From Akkermansia sp. N21116 (lineage in GTDB: Bacteria; Verrucomicrobiota; Verrucomicrobiia; Verrucomicrobiales; Akkermansiaceae): a stretch of 64,000 nucleotides of DNA. The notes under the pieces are model-generated. The model searched no databases. It was not told the origin of the DNA and saw only the letters and a list, made by a program, of their open reading frames with translations. Numbering within the stretch: the stretch's first letter is position 1; each line of letters opens with the position of its first letter. Below are positions 9,094 through 18,375 of this stretch, piece after piece. The translations under genes were made by a program, and so were the position numbers. The DNA lies in assembly GCF_029854705.2 (NCBI RefSeq), contig NZ_CP139035.1, positions 2,294,001 through 2,358,000 of the forward strand, written 5' to 3'.

Positions 9094-10260
9094 TTATTGC
9101 TTTGCTCTTTCGTTTTTAGGAGAGACAAGAATTGACAACGCTCCATCTCCAGTGACATTGCAGGCTGTACCGAAACTATCCTGAGCAATGTAGAGAGCAA
9201 TCATGAGGGCGCATTGAGCATCGCTGAAATGCAACATGGATTGCAAAATTCCGAGAGCTGAAAGGACAGCACCGCCGGGAGCCCCCGGGGCGGCTACCAT
9301 CACGATTCCGAGGACGAGGATAAACGGCAGAAATGCGTCAAAAGAGGCGGGCACATGGTGGTTCGTCAGGAACATGAGGGCCAGTGAACACGTTGAAATT
9401 GTGATGGCGGAACCCGACAAGTGGATGTTGGCGCAAAGCGGGATCGTAAAGTCGGCAACGTGAGGAGGTACTCCCGCTTTTTTGGCTTGGCGCAAGGTGA
9501 CGGGAATTGTTGCTGCGGACGACATGGTACCCAAAGCCGTCAGGTAGGCAGGAAACATGGTCGCTAGAATCTTCCAGGGAGGTTTTCCACTTTTAATTCC
9601 GGCAAGCGTATACAGAACGCTGAGCCATAGAAAGTGGAGGCATACTGCCAGGCAAAGAACGGAAAAAAAGGTACCGAGCATCCGTACGGCCTGCCCTTCT
9701 GCCGCAAGTTTGGCGAATTCTCCGGCGATATAAAAAGGCAGCAAGGGAATCACCACGCTTCCCAGAAAGAGTTCAACCACACTTTTCCCTTCATCGGCAA
9801 ATGATTTGATGGAAACCAGTTTAAGCTTCTGGATAGAAAGTCCGAATACGAACGAAAGAGCGAGAGCCGTCATAACTCCCATTAAAGGCGGGATTTCCAA
9901 TGTAAGAAAAGGAGCAAATGCTCTCTGTCCGGCAGGCACTGGAGGAAGTTCCTGCCCCACAAGGGAGGGAATCAATGGCGAGGCTATCCAAAAAGCCATG
10001 GATGCTGCCAAAACGGTTGAGAGATAGGAAATGCCGACCGTTTTTCCCAACATTTTTCCCGCCTGGTCCGGCAAAGAGGAAATTCCCGAGGTAATAAAAA
10101 AGAAGACGATCAAGGGAATAACGAAAACAATCAGCTCGTTGATCATTGTTTGTACTGTCACCATCAGCCGCACCAGCCATTCGGCTCCCATTCCCGGAGC
10201 AAAACTGCCTATGACCATGCCCAGCAAGATACCGGCCACAATTTTCAGGATAAGTCTCAT
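9094..10260 (-). CDS. Dicarboxylate/amino acid:cation symporter (DAACS family)
   Basis: A 388-residue inner-membrane secondary transporter of the GltP/DctA/SstT family, with about eight hydrophobic segments plus re-entrant loops. The Ser-rich substrate motif appears as GTMSSAATIPVT, followed by QAKKAGV, and the later NIHLSGSAIT segment matches the second transport loop. These carriers import glutamate, aspartate, serine or C4-dicarboxylates with Na+ or H+. The frame extends 71 codons further upstream, but those residues look non-coding and overlap the divergent thi4 promoter region; ATG 10260 gives MRLILKIVAGILLG, a standard first helix. Substrate is undetermined. Confidence 0.9.
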   Translation of the reverse strand: MRLILKIVAGILLGMVIGSFAPGMGAEWLVRLMVTVQTMINELIVFVIPLIVFFFITSGISSLPDQAGKMLGKTVGISYLSTVLAASMAFWIASPLIPSLVGQELPPVPAGQRAFAPFLTLEIPPLMGVMTALALSFVFGLSIQKLKLVSIKSFADEGKSVVELFLGSVVIPLLPFYIAGEFAKLAAEGQAVRMLGTFFSVLCLAVCLHFLWLSVLYTLAGIKSGKPPWKILATMFPAYLTALGTMSSAATIPVTLRQAKKAGVPPHVADFTIPLCANIHLSGSAITISTCSLALMFLTNHHVPASFDAFLPFILVLGIVMVAAPGAPGGAVLSALGILQSMLHFSDAQCALMIALYIAQDSFGTACNVTGDGALSILVSPKNERAKQ

Positions 10261-10488
10261 GGTGAACTTGTATGCCAAGTGTCTGATTCTGTAAATCTGT
10301 AAAATAGAACCTGGCATGTGATGCGAAAAATCGTTTGGAGAAAACATGTTCCTCCCGTTTTCGCAGCAGTTCGTTTTTACTATGGCAGACATTGCTGTTC
10401 CCAAGAAGGTATTCCTATTTACAATCCTTCGCATGGCATGAAACCGACTCATGGTTCTCATCCCCAGTCCCAATTACCATCTATCACC

Positions 10489-11256
10489 ATGGAAAAACTC
10501 GTATCCTGCGGAATTATCGATTCCTACTTCGACAAGCTGAAAAGCAATCTGGAACTTGATGCAGCCATCGTCGGAGGAGGACCATCCGGCATTGTTGCAG
10601 CCTACTATCTGGCCAAAGCCGGGAAAAAAGTCGCTCTCTTCGACCGCAAACTCGCCCCCGGCGGCGGTATGTGGGGCGGGGCCATGATGTTCAACGACAT
10701 TATCATTCAGGAAGAAGCCCTTTCGATCGTTGACGACCTGGAAATCGGCTACAAGAAATACGCGGAAAACGCCTATGTCATCGATTCCGTGCATGCGACA
10801 TCCGCCCTGCTTTACCAGGCGACGAAAGCCGGAGCTACCATCTTCAATTGCTATTCCGTGGAAGACGTCGTTTTCAAGAACGACCGTGTCTCCGGCGTGG
10901 TCGTCAACTGGACTCCAGTTCTTCTTCAGCATATGCACGTCGACCCTCTGACGATTCTGGCCAAAGCCGTCCTCGACGGAACCGGGCACGATTGCGAAAT
11001 CGCCTCCACCGTCGCCCGCAAAAACGGGATCAAGCTGGACACTCCCACGGGAGGGGTCGTTGGTGAAAAATCTCTTTCCGTCGAAGAAGGAGAACGGACG
11101 ACGATTGAAAATACCAAGGAAATCTATCCCGGGCTGTTTGTCTCCGGCATGGCAGCCAACGGCGTCAGCGGCAGTTTCCGCATGGGTCCCATTTTCGGAG
11201 GCATGCTCATGTCCGGAAAGAAGGTGTCGGAATTGATGATAAAATCAATGGAGTAA
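10489..11256 (+). CDS. thi4: Thi4-type thiazole synthase (ADP-thiazole synthase, His type)
   Basis: A 255-residue enzyme that makes the thiazole part of thiamin from NAD, glycine and sulfur. The Rossmann motif AAIVGGGPSGIVAAYYLA lies near residue 25, followed by LAPGGGMWGGA and, near the C-terminus, GMAANGVSGSFRMGPIFGGMLMSG. At the position where yeast Thi4 has the suicidal Cys (C205), this protein has His150 in HMHVDPLT, as in methanogen enzymes that use free sulfide catalytically. This fits an anaerobe. The frame reaches upstream to 10318, but ATG 10489 matches the family start. No TPP riboswitch was recognisable in the 228-base leader. Downstream it faces thiE-thiM. Confidence 0.9.
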   Translation: MEKLVSCGIIDSYFDKLKSNLELDAAIVGGGPSGIVAAYYLAKAGKKVALFDRKLAPGGGMWGGAMMFNDIIIQEEALSIVDDLEIGYKKYAENAYVIDSVHATSALLYQATKAGATIFNCYSVEDVVFKNDRVSGVVVNWTPVLLQHMHVDPLTILAKAVLDGTGHDCEIASTVARKNGIKLDTPTGGVVGEKSLSVEEGERTTIENTKEIYPGLFVSGMAANGVSGSFRMGPIFGGMLMSGKKVSELMIKSME

Positions 11257-11303
11257 TACCCGAAGGTCCCCCGACGGGATCGTTTGATTTCCCCCTTTCC
11301 ATA

Positions 11304-11342
11304 TTCCCTGTGTTTCCTCCGTGAAGCACAGGGAAGTTTTTT
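11304..11342 (+). terminator. Terminator after thi4
   Basis: A perfect 9-base stem TTCCCTGTG / CACAGGGAA with a 14-base loop, followed by GTTTTTT. It lies between the convergent thi4 (+) and thiE (-) genes. Confidence 0.85.
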
Positions 11343-11346
11343 GAAA

Positions 11347-11979
11347 TTATTTCAATTCACGGAACATCCTTGCCAGAGAGGATGCAGCCCCGACTATATC
11401 CTGCCGGGCAACAATGGCGGAAACAACGGCAATTCCGTCAATGCCGATGCCGTGAAACAAAGGAAGCGTCGCAGCATTGATTCCTCCGATAACCACCAAA
11501 GGAACAGAAACAGCTTCCCTGATCCGCACCAGCTCCTCCATACTTACAAGTGCGGCGTCATTCTTCGTCCCGGTAGTAAACATCGCCCCTACGCCCAAGT
11601 AATCCGCCCCGGCGCATACGGCTTTCAAAGCCTCCTCCCGGTTGGTGACGGACACTCCGACTAAGGCATCCGTTCCCATAATCCGTCTTACCGCTCCAGC
11701 GGGTAAATCCTTCTGCCCGACATGCACCCCGGAGGCTTCAACTGCCAGAGCTATATCTACACGGTCATTGATAATAAGCGGGACGCCATGGGCATCCGTG
11801 ATCGATTTCACGCGGCAAGCCAGATCGTAAAATTCGCGGGACGAACAATCCTTTTCCCTCAATTGGACAACCGTGCATCCTCCGGAAACGGCTTGTTCAA
11901 CGCATGCCTCAAGAGAGTCCGATGACATCAGGCTGCGATCCGTACAAAGATAGAGGGAATAATCAGGAGAAATTTTCAT
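11347..11979 (-). CDS. thiE: Thiamine-phosphate synthase ThiE
   Basis: A 210-residue TIM-barrel enzyme that joins HMP-pyrophosphate with thiazole phosphate to give thiamin phosphate. Family motifs are YLCTDRSL near the N-terminus, VQLREKDCSSREF, PLIINDRVDIALAV, GVHVGQKDLPA, GVSVTN, DYLGVGAMFTTGTK and VVIGGIN. It overlaps the end of thiM by 17 bases, so the two are translated together. It is the joining step for both Thi4-made and ThiM-salvaged thiazole. Confidence 0.95.
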   Translation of the reverse strand: MKISPDYSLYLCTDRSLMSSDSLEACVEQAVSGGCTVVQLREKDCSSREFYDLACRVKSITDAHGVPLIINDRVDIALAVEASGVHVGQKDLPAGAVRRIMGTDALVGVSVTNREEALKAVCAGADYLGVGAMFTTGTKNDAALVSMEELVRIREAVSVPLVVIGGINAATLPLFHGIGIDGIAVVSAIVARQDIVGAASSLARMFRELK

Positions 11980-12787
11980 GAAATCTTGCCCATTGCTCCA
12001 TTGTACTTTGCTCCATGATGCTCAAGGCATCCATGAGAGCTGTACGGAATGATCCGGTGCCCTTATCCCCCGTCCGTTCCCAGGCAAGTTCTCCGGCAAT
12101 TCCCATGGCAGCCGTTCCGGCCAGGGCAGCCAGCAGCATGTCATCCGTTGCTCCGGCACAAGTACCGACCAATGCGGAAGCCATGCAACCGGTTCCCGTC
12201 ACACGGGCCATCATCGGATGACCGTTGGCAATGCCAATCGTTTTCCTTCCATCCGTAATCACATCAATGGCTCCTGTCATCGCGACGGAGCAATTCCACA
12301 TTCCTGCCGCTGTCCGGGCTACGGCAGATGGATTTGCTCCGGCTTCGGTTTCTCCGGAATCTACACCGCGCGTTACGGCCTTCAACCCTGCGATAAACGA
12401 AATCTCGGACAAGTTGCCTCGCACAACCGCCATCTTAACTTCCTGCAGAAGCATTCGTGCGGTCTCGTTGCGCAAGGATGTCGCCCCGGCACCAACAGGA
12501 TCGAATACCACGGGGATCCCCCGTTCATTCGCCCGTTTACCGGCTGCGACCATTGAGTCGATTGTCCGCCTGTTCAACGTCCCCATATTCAATACCAAAG
12601 AAGAAACCATCCCGGCCATCTCTACGGCATCTTCGAATTCATCGGCCATCACGGGAGCACCGCCCAAGGCGAGCACCGCATTGGCAACGTCATTCACAGT
12701 CACATAGTTTGTGATATGGTGGACGAGCGGTTTATTGTCCCGTACATCGTCGATCAATTTTCCGGCTTTGCTGGCGTCAAGGTCCAT
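11963..12787 (-). CDS. thiM: Hydroxyethylthiazole kinase ThiM
   Basis: A 274-residue ribokinase-like kinase that phosphorylates salvaged hydroxyethylthiazole. Characteristic segments are PLVHHITNYVTVNDVANAVLA, ALGGAPVMADE, VFDPVGAGAT, VVRGNLSEI and, for the catalytic region, VTGTGCMASALV. It is first in a two-gene operon with thiE. Together with thi4 on the facing strand, it gives the cell both synthesis and salvage of the thiazole unit; thiC and thiD are not in this window. No TPP riboswitch was visible in the roughly 80 bases upstream. Confidence 0.95.
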   Translation of the reverse strand: MDLDASKAGKLIDDVRDNKPLVHHITNYVTVNDVANAVLALGGAPVMADEFEDAVEMAGMVSSLVLNMGTLNRRTIDSMVAAGKRANERGIPVVFDPVGAGATSLRNETARMLLQEVKMAVVRGNLSEISFIAGLKAVTRGVDSGETEAGANPSAVARTAAGMWNCSVAMTGAIDVITDGRKTIGIANGHPMMARVTGTGCMASALVGTCAGATDDMLLAALAGTAAMGIAGELAWERTGDKGTGSFRTALMDALSIMEQSTMEQWARFHENFS

Positions 12788-12927
12788 AATTTCCTTTATC
12801 TCCTACCCCGGATGGGCAGATTCCACAAGTCTATTCCCTGCCTTCGGTTTATAATCCGGACGGGTGAATGAAACCACAGGGTTTCCTTTTTTATATTATA
12901 GAAAACCTTGCCTCAAGGTCGTCTTTT

Positions 12928-15900
12928 ATGATACAGCAGTTGGTGATGCAGTTCTCCCTATCCCATATTGCCCTGTGCATGACAGCCCTGTGCGTATCCC
13001 AGGCTTTCGCAGCACCCGTAGATACAACACAAACGGAAACACTGGATTTCGGATGGAAATTCGCTCGTTTCGGCAAAATGCCTGACGGTACGGTCAAGCA
13101 AGAGCCGGGCAAGTCGGCTTCCATGCTGATTGCCGATAGCGAAGAATCAGGCAATCCTGCCTCCAACGCCATGGACGGAGACCGCAGTACCCGCTGGTGC
13201 GCGGCAGACAACAAATCCGGTCACAATCTGACGATTGACATGGGGCGTGCAGTCTCTCCCCAAGAAGTAAAAATCATCTGGGAAAAACAAGCCAAACATC
13301 TTTTCACTCTGGAGGGATCCACCGACGGACGCAGTTGGAAAAAGCTGGCTGAAGTCTCTTCCGGTGACAATCAAACCCAGGAGGATTCAGCAAAGATTAG
13401 CGGCACCTATCGTTACTACAAGCTGACAGTTAAAGGCAACGGAGGAGCCAACTGGGCCAGCGTCCGGGAGATTTCCCTGCTTGACGAGAAAGATCAACCG
13501 CTCTTGCCCAAGGTATCGGGCAATAACGCGGACAAAGATCACCCGAAGTCTATTTCTTTCAATGACAGCCAGTGGCGTTCCCTGAACCTGCCGCATGACT
13601 GGGGTATTGAAGGGCCCTTCCGCATGGAACTGGAAAACGAAACCGGAAAGCTTCCCTGGGTCGGTATTGGCTGGTACAGGAAAACGCTTGATATTCCGGC
13701 CAAGACTTCCGGCAATCGCTTTTATCTTGATTTCGACGGAGTCATGTCTCGTCCGAAGATTTATGTCAACGGAGAACTCGCCGGGGAATGGAAGTACGGC
13801 TATTCTTCCTTCCGCGTCGATATTACTCCGTATATCCGTGTCGGACAAAGAAATACGATTGCCGTCCGGGTAGACAATCCACCCCATTCATCGCGCTGGT
13901 ACCCCGGCGGCGGCATTTACAGGCATGTCTGGCTGAACATTTCCAATCCGGTTCATATCGATCAATGGGGTGTCTTTGTTAAAACGCCCGAAGTGAGAAA
14001 GGAATTGGCCCAGGTCGATGTGGAAACTTCCGTTGTCAACCAAACGGATGCAGTCGTAACCCCTGTCGTCAAAGAGGAAATTCTTCAGGGAAGCGACGTT
14101 GTTGCCTCCCAGGAAACCGAAGGAGCCCCAATTTCTCCCGGGAAAAAGGGATCGGTAGCAACCCGATTGGAAGTCAAAAATCCCGCATTGTGGACCATGA
14201 AATCTCCGCACATGTACACCATCCGTACAACGGTTATGGTAGATGGCAAGCAAGTGGACGAACGCACCACGGACTTCGGTATCCGTACGGTGGAATGGAA
14301 ACCGGACGGCTTCTACTTGAACGGCGACAAAATCAAGCTCAAAGGCGTTTGCCAGCATGGAGACCTCGGGCCTCTCGGTACTGCCGTGCACAAGGCCGGC
14401 TACGAACGCCAGGTCCGTATCCTCAAAGAAATGGGCGTCAACTCCATCCGAACAAGCCACAACCCGCCAGCCCCGGAATTGCTGGAAGCCTGCGACCGGA
14501 ACGGCGTCGTTGTAATCGACGAGCTTTTCGATATGTGGCATGAACCCAAAAAAGGACAGGACTACCACAACTACTTTGACGAATGGCACGAACGCGATCT
14601 CATCAACTTCGTCCACCGTGACCGCAACCACCCCTCTGTCGTCCTGTGGAGCAGCGGTAACGAAATTTCCGAACAGCATACGGCAGACGGACCGAAGTAT
14701 TCCCAAATGCTCACGGATCTTTTCCACAGGGAAGACCCGACCCGCCTCGTTACCGCCGGTTGCAATGTCGAAGCTGCAGCCCGCAACGGCTTCGGTGACA
14801 CGGTAGACGTGTACGGGTTCAATTACAAACCGTGGGCTTATAACAAATTCAGCAAAGACCGTCCGAACCAGCCCGTGTACGGCAGCGAAACGGCCTCCTG
14901 TGTCAGTACACGCGGGGAATATTTCTTCCCAGTACCGGAGAATTGGGACAAGAACAAAGGCTTTTACAACTTCCAGGTCAGTTCCTATGACTTGTTTGCG
15001 CCGGGTTGGGCCTATCGTCCCGACGTAGAATTCGCCGCTCAGGAAGATAGCCCGACCTCAGCCGGAGAATACGTCTGGACAGGATTCGATTATCTGGGTG
15101 AACCGACTCCCTATAATCTCGACCAAACCAACGCAGCCAACTTCACCGATGAAAAGGAACGGGAAGCCTACATGAAGCTTCTTAAGGAAATGGGCAACAA
15201 GGCTCCTTCCCGCAGTTCCTACTTTGGCATCGTGGATCTTTGCGGCTTTCCCAAGGATCGCTTCTACATCTATCAAGCCCATTGGCGCCCGGAACTTCCT
15301 GTCGCCCACATCCTGCCCCACTGGAACTGGCCGGAACGCAAGGGACTTGTCACTCCCGTCCATGTATACACCAGCGGAGATGAAGCGGAACTCTTCCTTA
15401 ATGGCAAATCCCTCGGAGTCCGTAAAAAAGGCAAGGGTGAAAAGGACCGTTACCGCCTCGTCTGGAATGATGTTGTCTACCAGCCCGGAGAACTCAAGGT
15501 TGTCGCCCGCAAAGACGGTAAGGAATGGGCACAGGAAACCGTCCGCACCACCGGGGAACCGGCCTCAATCAGAGTTCGTCCGGAAACCGACAGTATCGTC
15601 GGCGACGGAAGAGATCTTGCCTATATCACGATTTCCCTGCGTGACAAAAATGGTCTTATCGTGCCGACTGCCAACAACGAACTCGCGGTTAAAGTGACGG
15701 GAGCCGCCGACATTGCAGGCATCTGCAACGGAGACCCTACCGACTTCACCGTCATGTCCAACCCGAATAACAGTTCCATTATGAAAATCAAAGCCTTTCA
15801 CGGACTGGCCCAGGTCATCCTGCGTTCCAAACGGGGACAGAGCGGCAAAGCCATCCTCCAGGTCATCTCCAAAGGACTCAAGCCTTCGCAAACCGAAGTA

Positions 15901-15939
15901 ATTGTCCGGGAGGCAACTCCCGAACAATTAAAGAAATAG
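12928..15939 (+). CDS. Secreted GH2 beta-galactosidase-type hydrolase with an inserted F5/8-type domain
   Basis: A 1003-residue exported GH2 enzyme. The signal peptide ends near VSQAFA (residue 28). The GH2 sugar-binding domain starts at LDFGWKF (39-45), is interrupted by a discoidin/F5-8C-like domain (about 62-186, with NAMDGDRSTRW at 80-90), and resumes at SFNDSQWRSLNLPHDW (about 210-225). The catalytic barrel carries the acid/base Glu579 (SSGNEIS) and nucleophile Glu654 (YGSETAS), and conserved GVCQHGDLGPLG and RTSHNPP. C-terminal beta-sandwich domains follow. Start ATG 12928 is preceded at normal spacing by AAGGT; ATG 12946 is an alternative that also leaves a signal peptide. Likely a beta-galactosidase acting on host glycans, though GH2 also contains glucuronidases. 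Confidence 0.9.
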   Translation: MIQQLVMQFSLSHIALCMTALCVSQAFAAPVDTTQTETLDFGWKFARFGKMPDGTVKQEPGKSASMLIADSEESGNPASNAMDGDRSTRWCAADNKSGHNLTIDMGRAVSPQEVKIIWEKQAKHLFTLEGSTDGRSWKKLAEVSSGDNQTQEDSAKISGTYRYYKLTVKGNGGANWASVREISLLDEKDQPLLPKVSGNNADKDHPKSISFNDSQWRSLNLPHDWGIEGPFRMELENETGKLPWVGIGWYRKTLDIPAKTSGNRFYLDFDGVMSRPKIYVNGELAGEWKYGYSSFRVDITPYIRVGQRNTIAVRVDNPPHSSRWYPGGGIYRHVWLNISNPVHIDQWGVFVKTPEVRKELAQVDVETSVVNQTDAVVTPVVKEEILQGSDVVASQETEGAPISPGKKGSVATRLEVKNPALWTMKSPHMYTIRTTVMVDGKQVDERTTDFGIRTVEWKPDGFYLNGDKIKLKGVCQHGDLGPLGTAVHKAGYERQVRILKEMGVNSIRTSHNPPAPELLEACDRNGVVVIDELFDMWHEPKKGQDYHNYFDEWHERDLINFVHRDRNHPSVVLWSSGNEISEQHTADGPKYSQMLTDLFHREDPTRLVTAGCNVEAAARNGFGDTVDVYGFNYKPWAYNKFSKDRPNQPVYGSETASCVSTRGEYFFPVPENWDKNKGFYNFQVSSYDLFAPGWAYRPDVEFAAQEDSPTSAGEYVWTGFDYLGEPTPYNLDQTNAANFTDEKEREAYMKLLKEMGNKAPSRSSYFGIVDLCGFPKDRFYIYQAHWRPELPVAHILPHWNWPERKGLVTPVHVYTSGDEAELFLNGKSLGVRKKGKGEKDRYRLVWNDVVYQPGELKVVARKDGKEWAQETVRTTGEPASIRVRPETDSIVGDGRDLAYITISLRDKNGLIVPTANNELAVKVTGAADIAGICNGDPTDFTVMSNPNNSSIMKIKAFHGLAQVILRSKRGQSGKAILQVISKGLKPSQTEVIVREATPEQLKK

Positions 15940-15998
15940 CCGACTACGCTATGAAACAAGGGAAAAACGACTCTTCGTCCGCTTTTCCCTCTCTCTCC

Positions 15999-16047
15999 AC
16001 TTTGTCCGGTTCCGTCCACAATATGCGGAACCGGACAAAGTTTTTTT
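15999..16047 (+). terminator. Strong terminator after the GH2 gene
   Basis: A perfect 16-base stem ACTTTGTCCGGTTCCG / CGGAACCGGACAAAGT around an 11-base loop, followed directly by seven T. It isolates the GH2 gene from glnN. Confidence 0.92.
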
Positions 16048-16158
16048 CTCCCTCACAGGAAAATCCTGACAAAGACAAGAGCCATCAGTCCATCTTGAGC
16101 CTTGCGTTACCAGACGGATATGTTATTTTTCCGCCGTCTTCCAAGGCCTTCCCTTCAC

Positions 16159-18273
16159 ATGAAAACCGTTCTTCCCTCCCCGCTGGAAAATGCCTCGCAA
16201 CTCATCTCGTCCATTTACGGTCAAGACGTTTTCAACCTGAAAACAATGAGGAACTACCTCTCCAAGGATGTTTATAAAAAGCTCCTTGCTACGATCAGGA
16301 AAGGCCACAAGCTTGATCCCGACATTGCCGACGATGTCGCTGTCGCCATGAAGCAGTGGGCTCTTGAAAAAGGGGCCAGCCACTACACGCATTGGTTCCA
16401 GCCGTTAAACGGTTCCACAGCCGGCAAGCACGATTCCTTTGTAGAAGTGGACAATGAAGGCAACCTGGAACTATCCTTCTCCGGCAAGAACCTCGTCCAA
16501 GGCGAACCGGATGCCTCCAGTTTTCCCTCCGGCGGTCTCCGCGCCACCTTTGAAGCCCGCGGCTATACGGCATGGGATCCTACCAGCCCCGCTTTTATCA
16601 AACGTACCGGACACGGGGCGACATTGTGCATTCCCACGGCTTTCTGTTCCTACAAAGGAGAAGCGCTAGACAAGAAGACGCCCCTTCTCCGTTCGATGAA
16701 AGCCGTTGCCCTTCAAACGCAGCGCTTGCTTGCCTGTTTCGGGGAATCTCCCGATATCCGCGTAACGCCCGACCTCGGAGCCGAACAGGAATACTTCTTG
16801 GTTGACAAGAAACTCTTCAGCAAGCGTCCCGACCTGATGATGTGCGGGAGAACACTCTTCGGCACCATCCCTCCCAAGCACCAGCAAATGGAGGACCACT
16901 ATTTTGCAGCTATTGAAGATCGCGTTTTGGAATTTATGGTCGATGTGGATGAAGCTCTTTGGAAGCTTGGCATCCCAGCCAAAACCCGGCACAATGAAGT
17001 AGCTCCCTGCCAGTTCGAAATCGCCCCGATCTTTGAAAGCCTCAACCTGGCCGTAGACCACAACATGTTGCTCATGGAAGTCCTTCGCCGGACTGCCAAC
17101 AAGCACGGTCTCGTCTGCCTGCTTCACGAAAAACCGTTTGACGGAGTCAACGGTTCCGGCAAGCACAACAATTGGTCTCTCGGAGCACCCGGTTTCGGCA
17201 GTCTCTTCAACCCGGGCAAGAGCCCTCACGAAAATGCTATTTTCCTGACGCTTCTCTGCTGTATCATTATGGCCGTCGACAAGCATGCCGACATCCTCCT
17301 GGCTTCCGTGGCCAAAGCGGGTAACGAACATCGTCTTGGGGCCAACGAAGCTCCGCCAGCCATTATCTCCATCTATCTGGGGGATCTTCTGGACGAAATT
17401 ATCAAGCAGATCGAAAACGGAGGTTCCGGTTCCGCCCGCAAGAAGGGAGTCATGAATATCGGAGTCGATTCCCTTCCCGACCTTCCCCTGGACACCTCGG
17501 ACCGTAATCGTACAAGTCCATTTGCTTTCACCGGCAACAAGTTCGAGTTTCGGGCCGTCGGTTCCTCCCAGACATGTGCCTGGCCCATGACTGTTCTCAA
17601 TACCATCATGGCCGAAGCCCTGGACGAAGTCACCACGATTCTGGAACCCGTGGCCGGAAAACCCGAATTCCATGAAGTCCTCCAGAAAACCCTCCGGAAC
17701 ATCATCAAGCGTCACAAACGCATTCTCTTCAGCGGAGACGGATACTGCAAGGAATGGGTCAAGGAAGCGGAACGCCGCGGCCTGTACAACCGTCCCGGAG
17801 CTCTTGAAGCCCTGGCCGCTCTGGAAGAAGAAAAAGCCGTTTCCCTTTTCGACAAGTACCAGGTCATGTCCCCCAGCGAATTGCATGCCCGCTACGAAGT
17901 TCAGATGGAAATCTACCTCAAGGAATTGTGCATCGAAACGGAAACGGCCATCCTCATGGCTGAAACCATGTACATGCCGGCTGTCGCAAAACAGCTTTCC
18001 GAACTGGCCGACACCATTGTCCGCCTCAAAAAAGCCGGACTCACAGCCGGACTCAATACTGCAATCGAACGTGCATCCCGTATCGGAGAACTCTACGATT
18101 CCATCCCCGGATGGGTTCAATCTCTCCGGGAAGCCCGCAAAGCCAAAGACACGGACGCCATGAAATTCGGCATGAGTGCCCTGCGCAAAGCAATCGACTC
18201 TCTGGAAATAATCACGGATTCTCAACTCTGGCCTGTTCCGACTTATTCCGAGCTTCTCTTCCTGCAGCGTTAA
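16159..18273 (+). CDS. glnN: Glutamine synthetase type III
   Basis: A 704-residue GSIII, the large dodecameric glutamine synthetase found in Bacteroidota, Verrucomicrobiota and cyanobacteria; it forms glutamine from glutamate, ammonia and ATP. Family-typical segments are HYTHWFQPLNGSTAGKHDSF, the ATP/metal region GAEQEYFLVD, KTRHNEVAPCQFEIAP, VNGSGKHNNWSLG and RTSPFAFTGNKFEFRAVGS. The C-terminal ~150 residues form the extended helical domain that distinguishes GSIII. ATG 16159 is chosen since the 19 upstream codons fall inside the leader and lack conservation-like sequence. It is monocistronic, between two terminators, and works with GltB (GS-GOGAT). Confidence 0.95.
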   Translation: MKTVLPSPLENASQLISSIYGQDVFNLKTMRNYLSKDVYKKLLATIRKGHKLDPDIADDVAVAMKQWALEKGASHYTHWFQPLNGSTAGKHDSFVEVDNEGNLELSFSGKNLVQGEPDASSFPSGGLRATFEARGYTAWDPTSPAFIKRTGHGATLCIPTAFCSYKGEALDKKTPLLRSMKAVALQTQRLLACFGESPDIRVTPDLGAEQEYFLVDKKLFSKRPDLMMCGRTLFGTIPPKHQQMEDHYFAAIEDRVLEFMVDVDEALWKLGIPAKTRHNEVAPCQFEIAPIFESLNLAVDHNMLLMEVLRRTANKHGLVCLLHEKPFDGVNGSGKHNNWSLGAPGFGSLFNPGKSPHENAIFLTLLCCIIMAVDKHADILLASVAKAGNEHRLGANEAPPAIISIYLGDLLDEIIKQIENGGSGSARKKGVMNIGVDSLPDLPLDTSDRNRTSPFAFTGNKFEFRAVGSSQTCAWPMTVLNTIMAEALDEVTTILEPVAGKPEFHEVLQKTLRNIIKRHKRILFSGDGYCKEWVKEAERRGLYNRPGALEALAALEEEKAVSLFDKYQVMSPSELHARYEVQMEIYLKELCIETETAILMAETMYMPAVAKQLSELADTIVRLKKAGLTAGLNTAIERASRIGELYDSIPGWVQSLREARKAKDTDAMKFGMSALRKAIDSLEIITDSQLWPVPTYSELLFLQR

Positions 18274-18296
18274 GAGGCTTTCCAAAATAACTTAAA

Positions 18297-18339
18297 GGCA
18301 GGGCCGTCTCGAATTCCGGCGAGGCGGCCCTGCCCTTTT
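18297..18339. terminator. Bidirectional terminator between glnN and the second GH3 gene
   Basis: A 15-base stem GGCAGGGCCGTCTCG / CGAGGCGGCCCTGCC (one G-T pair) with an 8-base loop, then CTTTT on the + strand. It separates the convergent glnN and GH3 genes. Confidence 0.88.
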
Positions 18340-18375
18340 GTCGTACTGTCTCTGTTCGGAAACAGAAAGATTGAA

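Noticed and set aside
10261-10488. Possible TPP riboswitch ahead of thi4
   Set aside because: No CTGAGA-type core or matching paired arms could be found by eye on either strand.
16666-18285. A 539-codon minus-strand open frame opposite glnN
   Set aside because: It overlaps a certain gene along its length, has no recognisable domain, and arises from codon bias in glnN.
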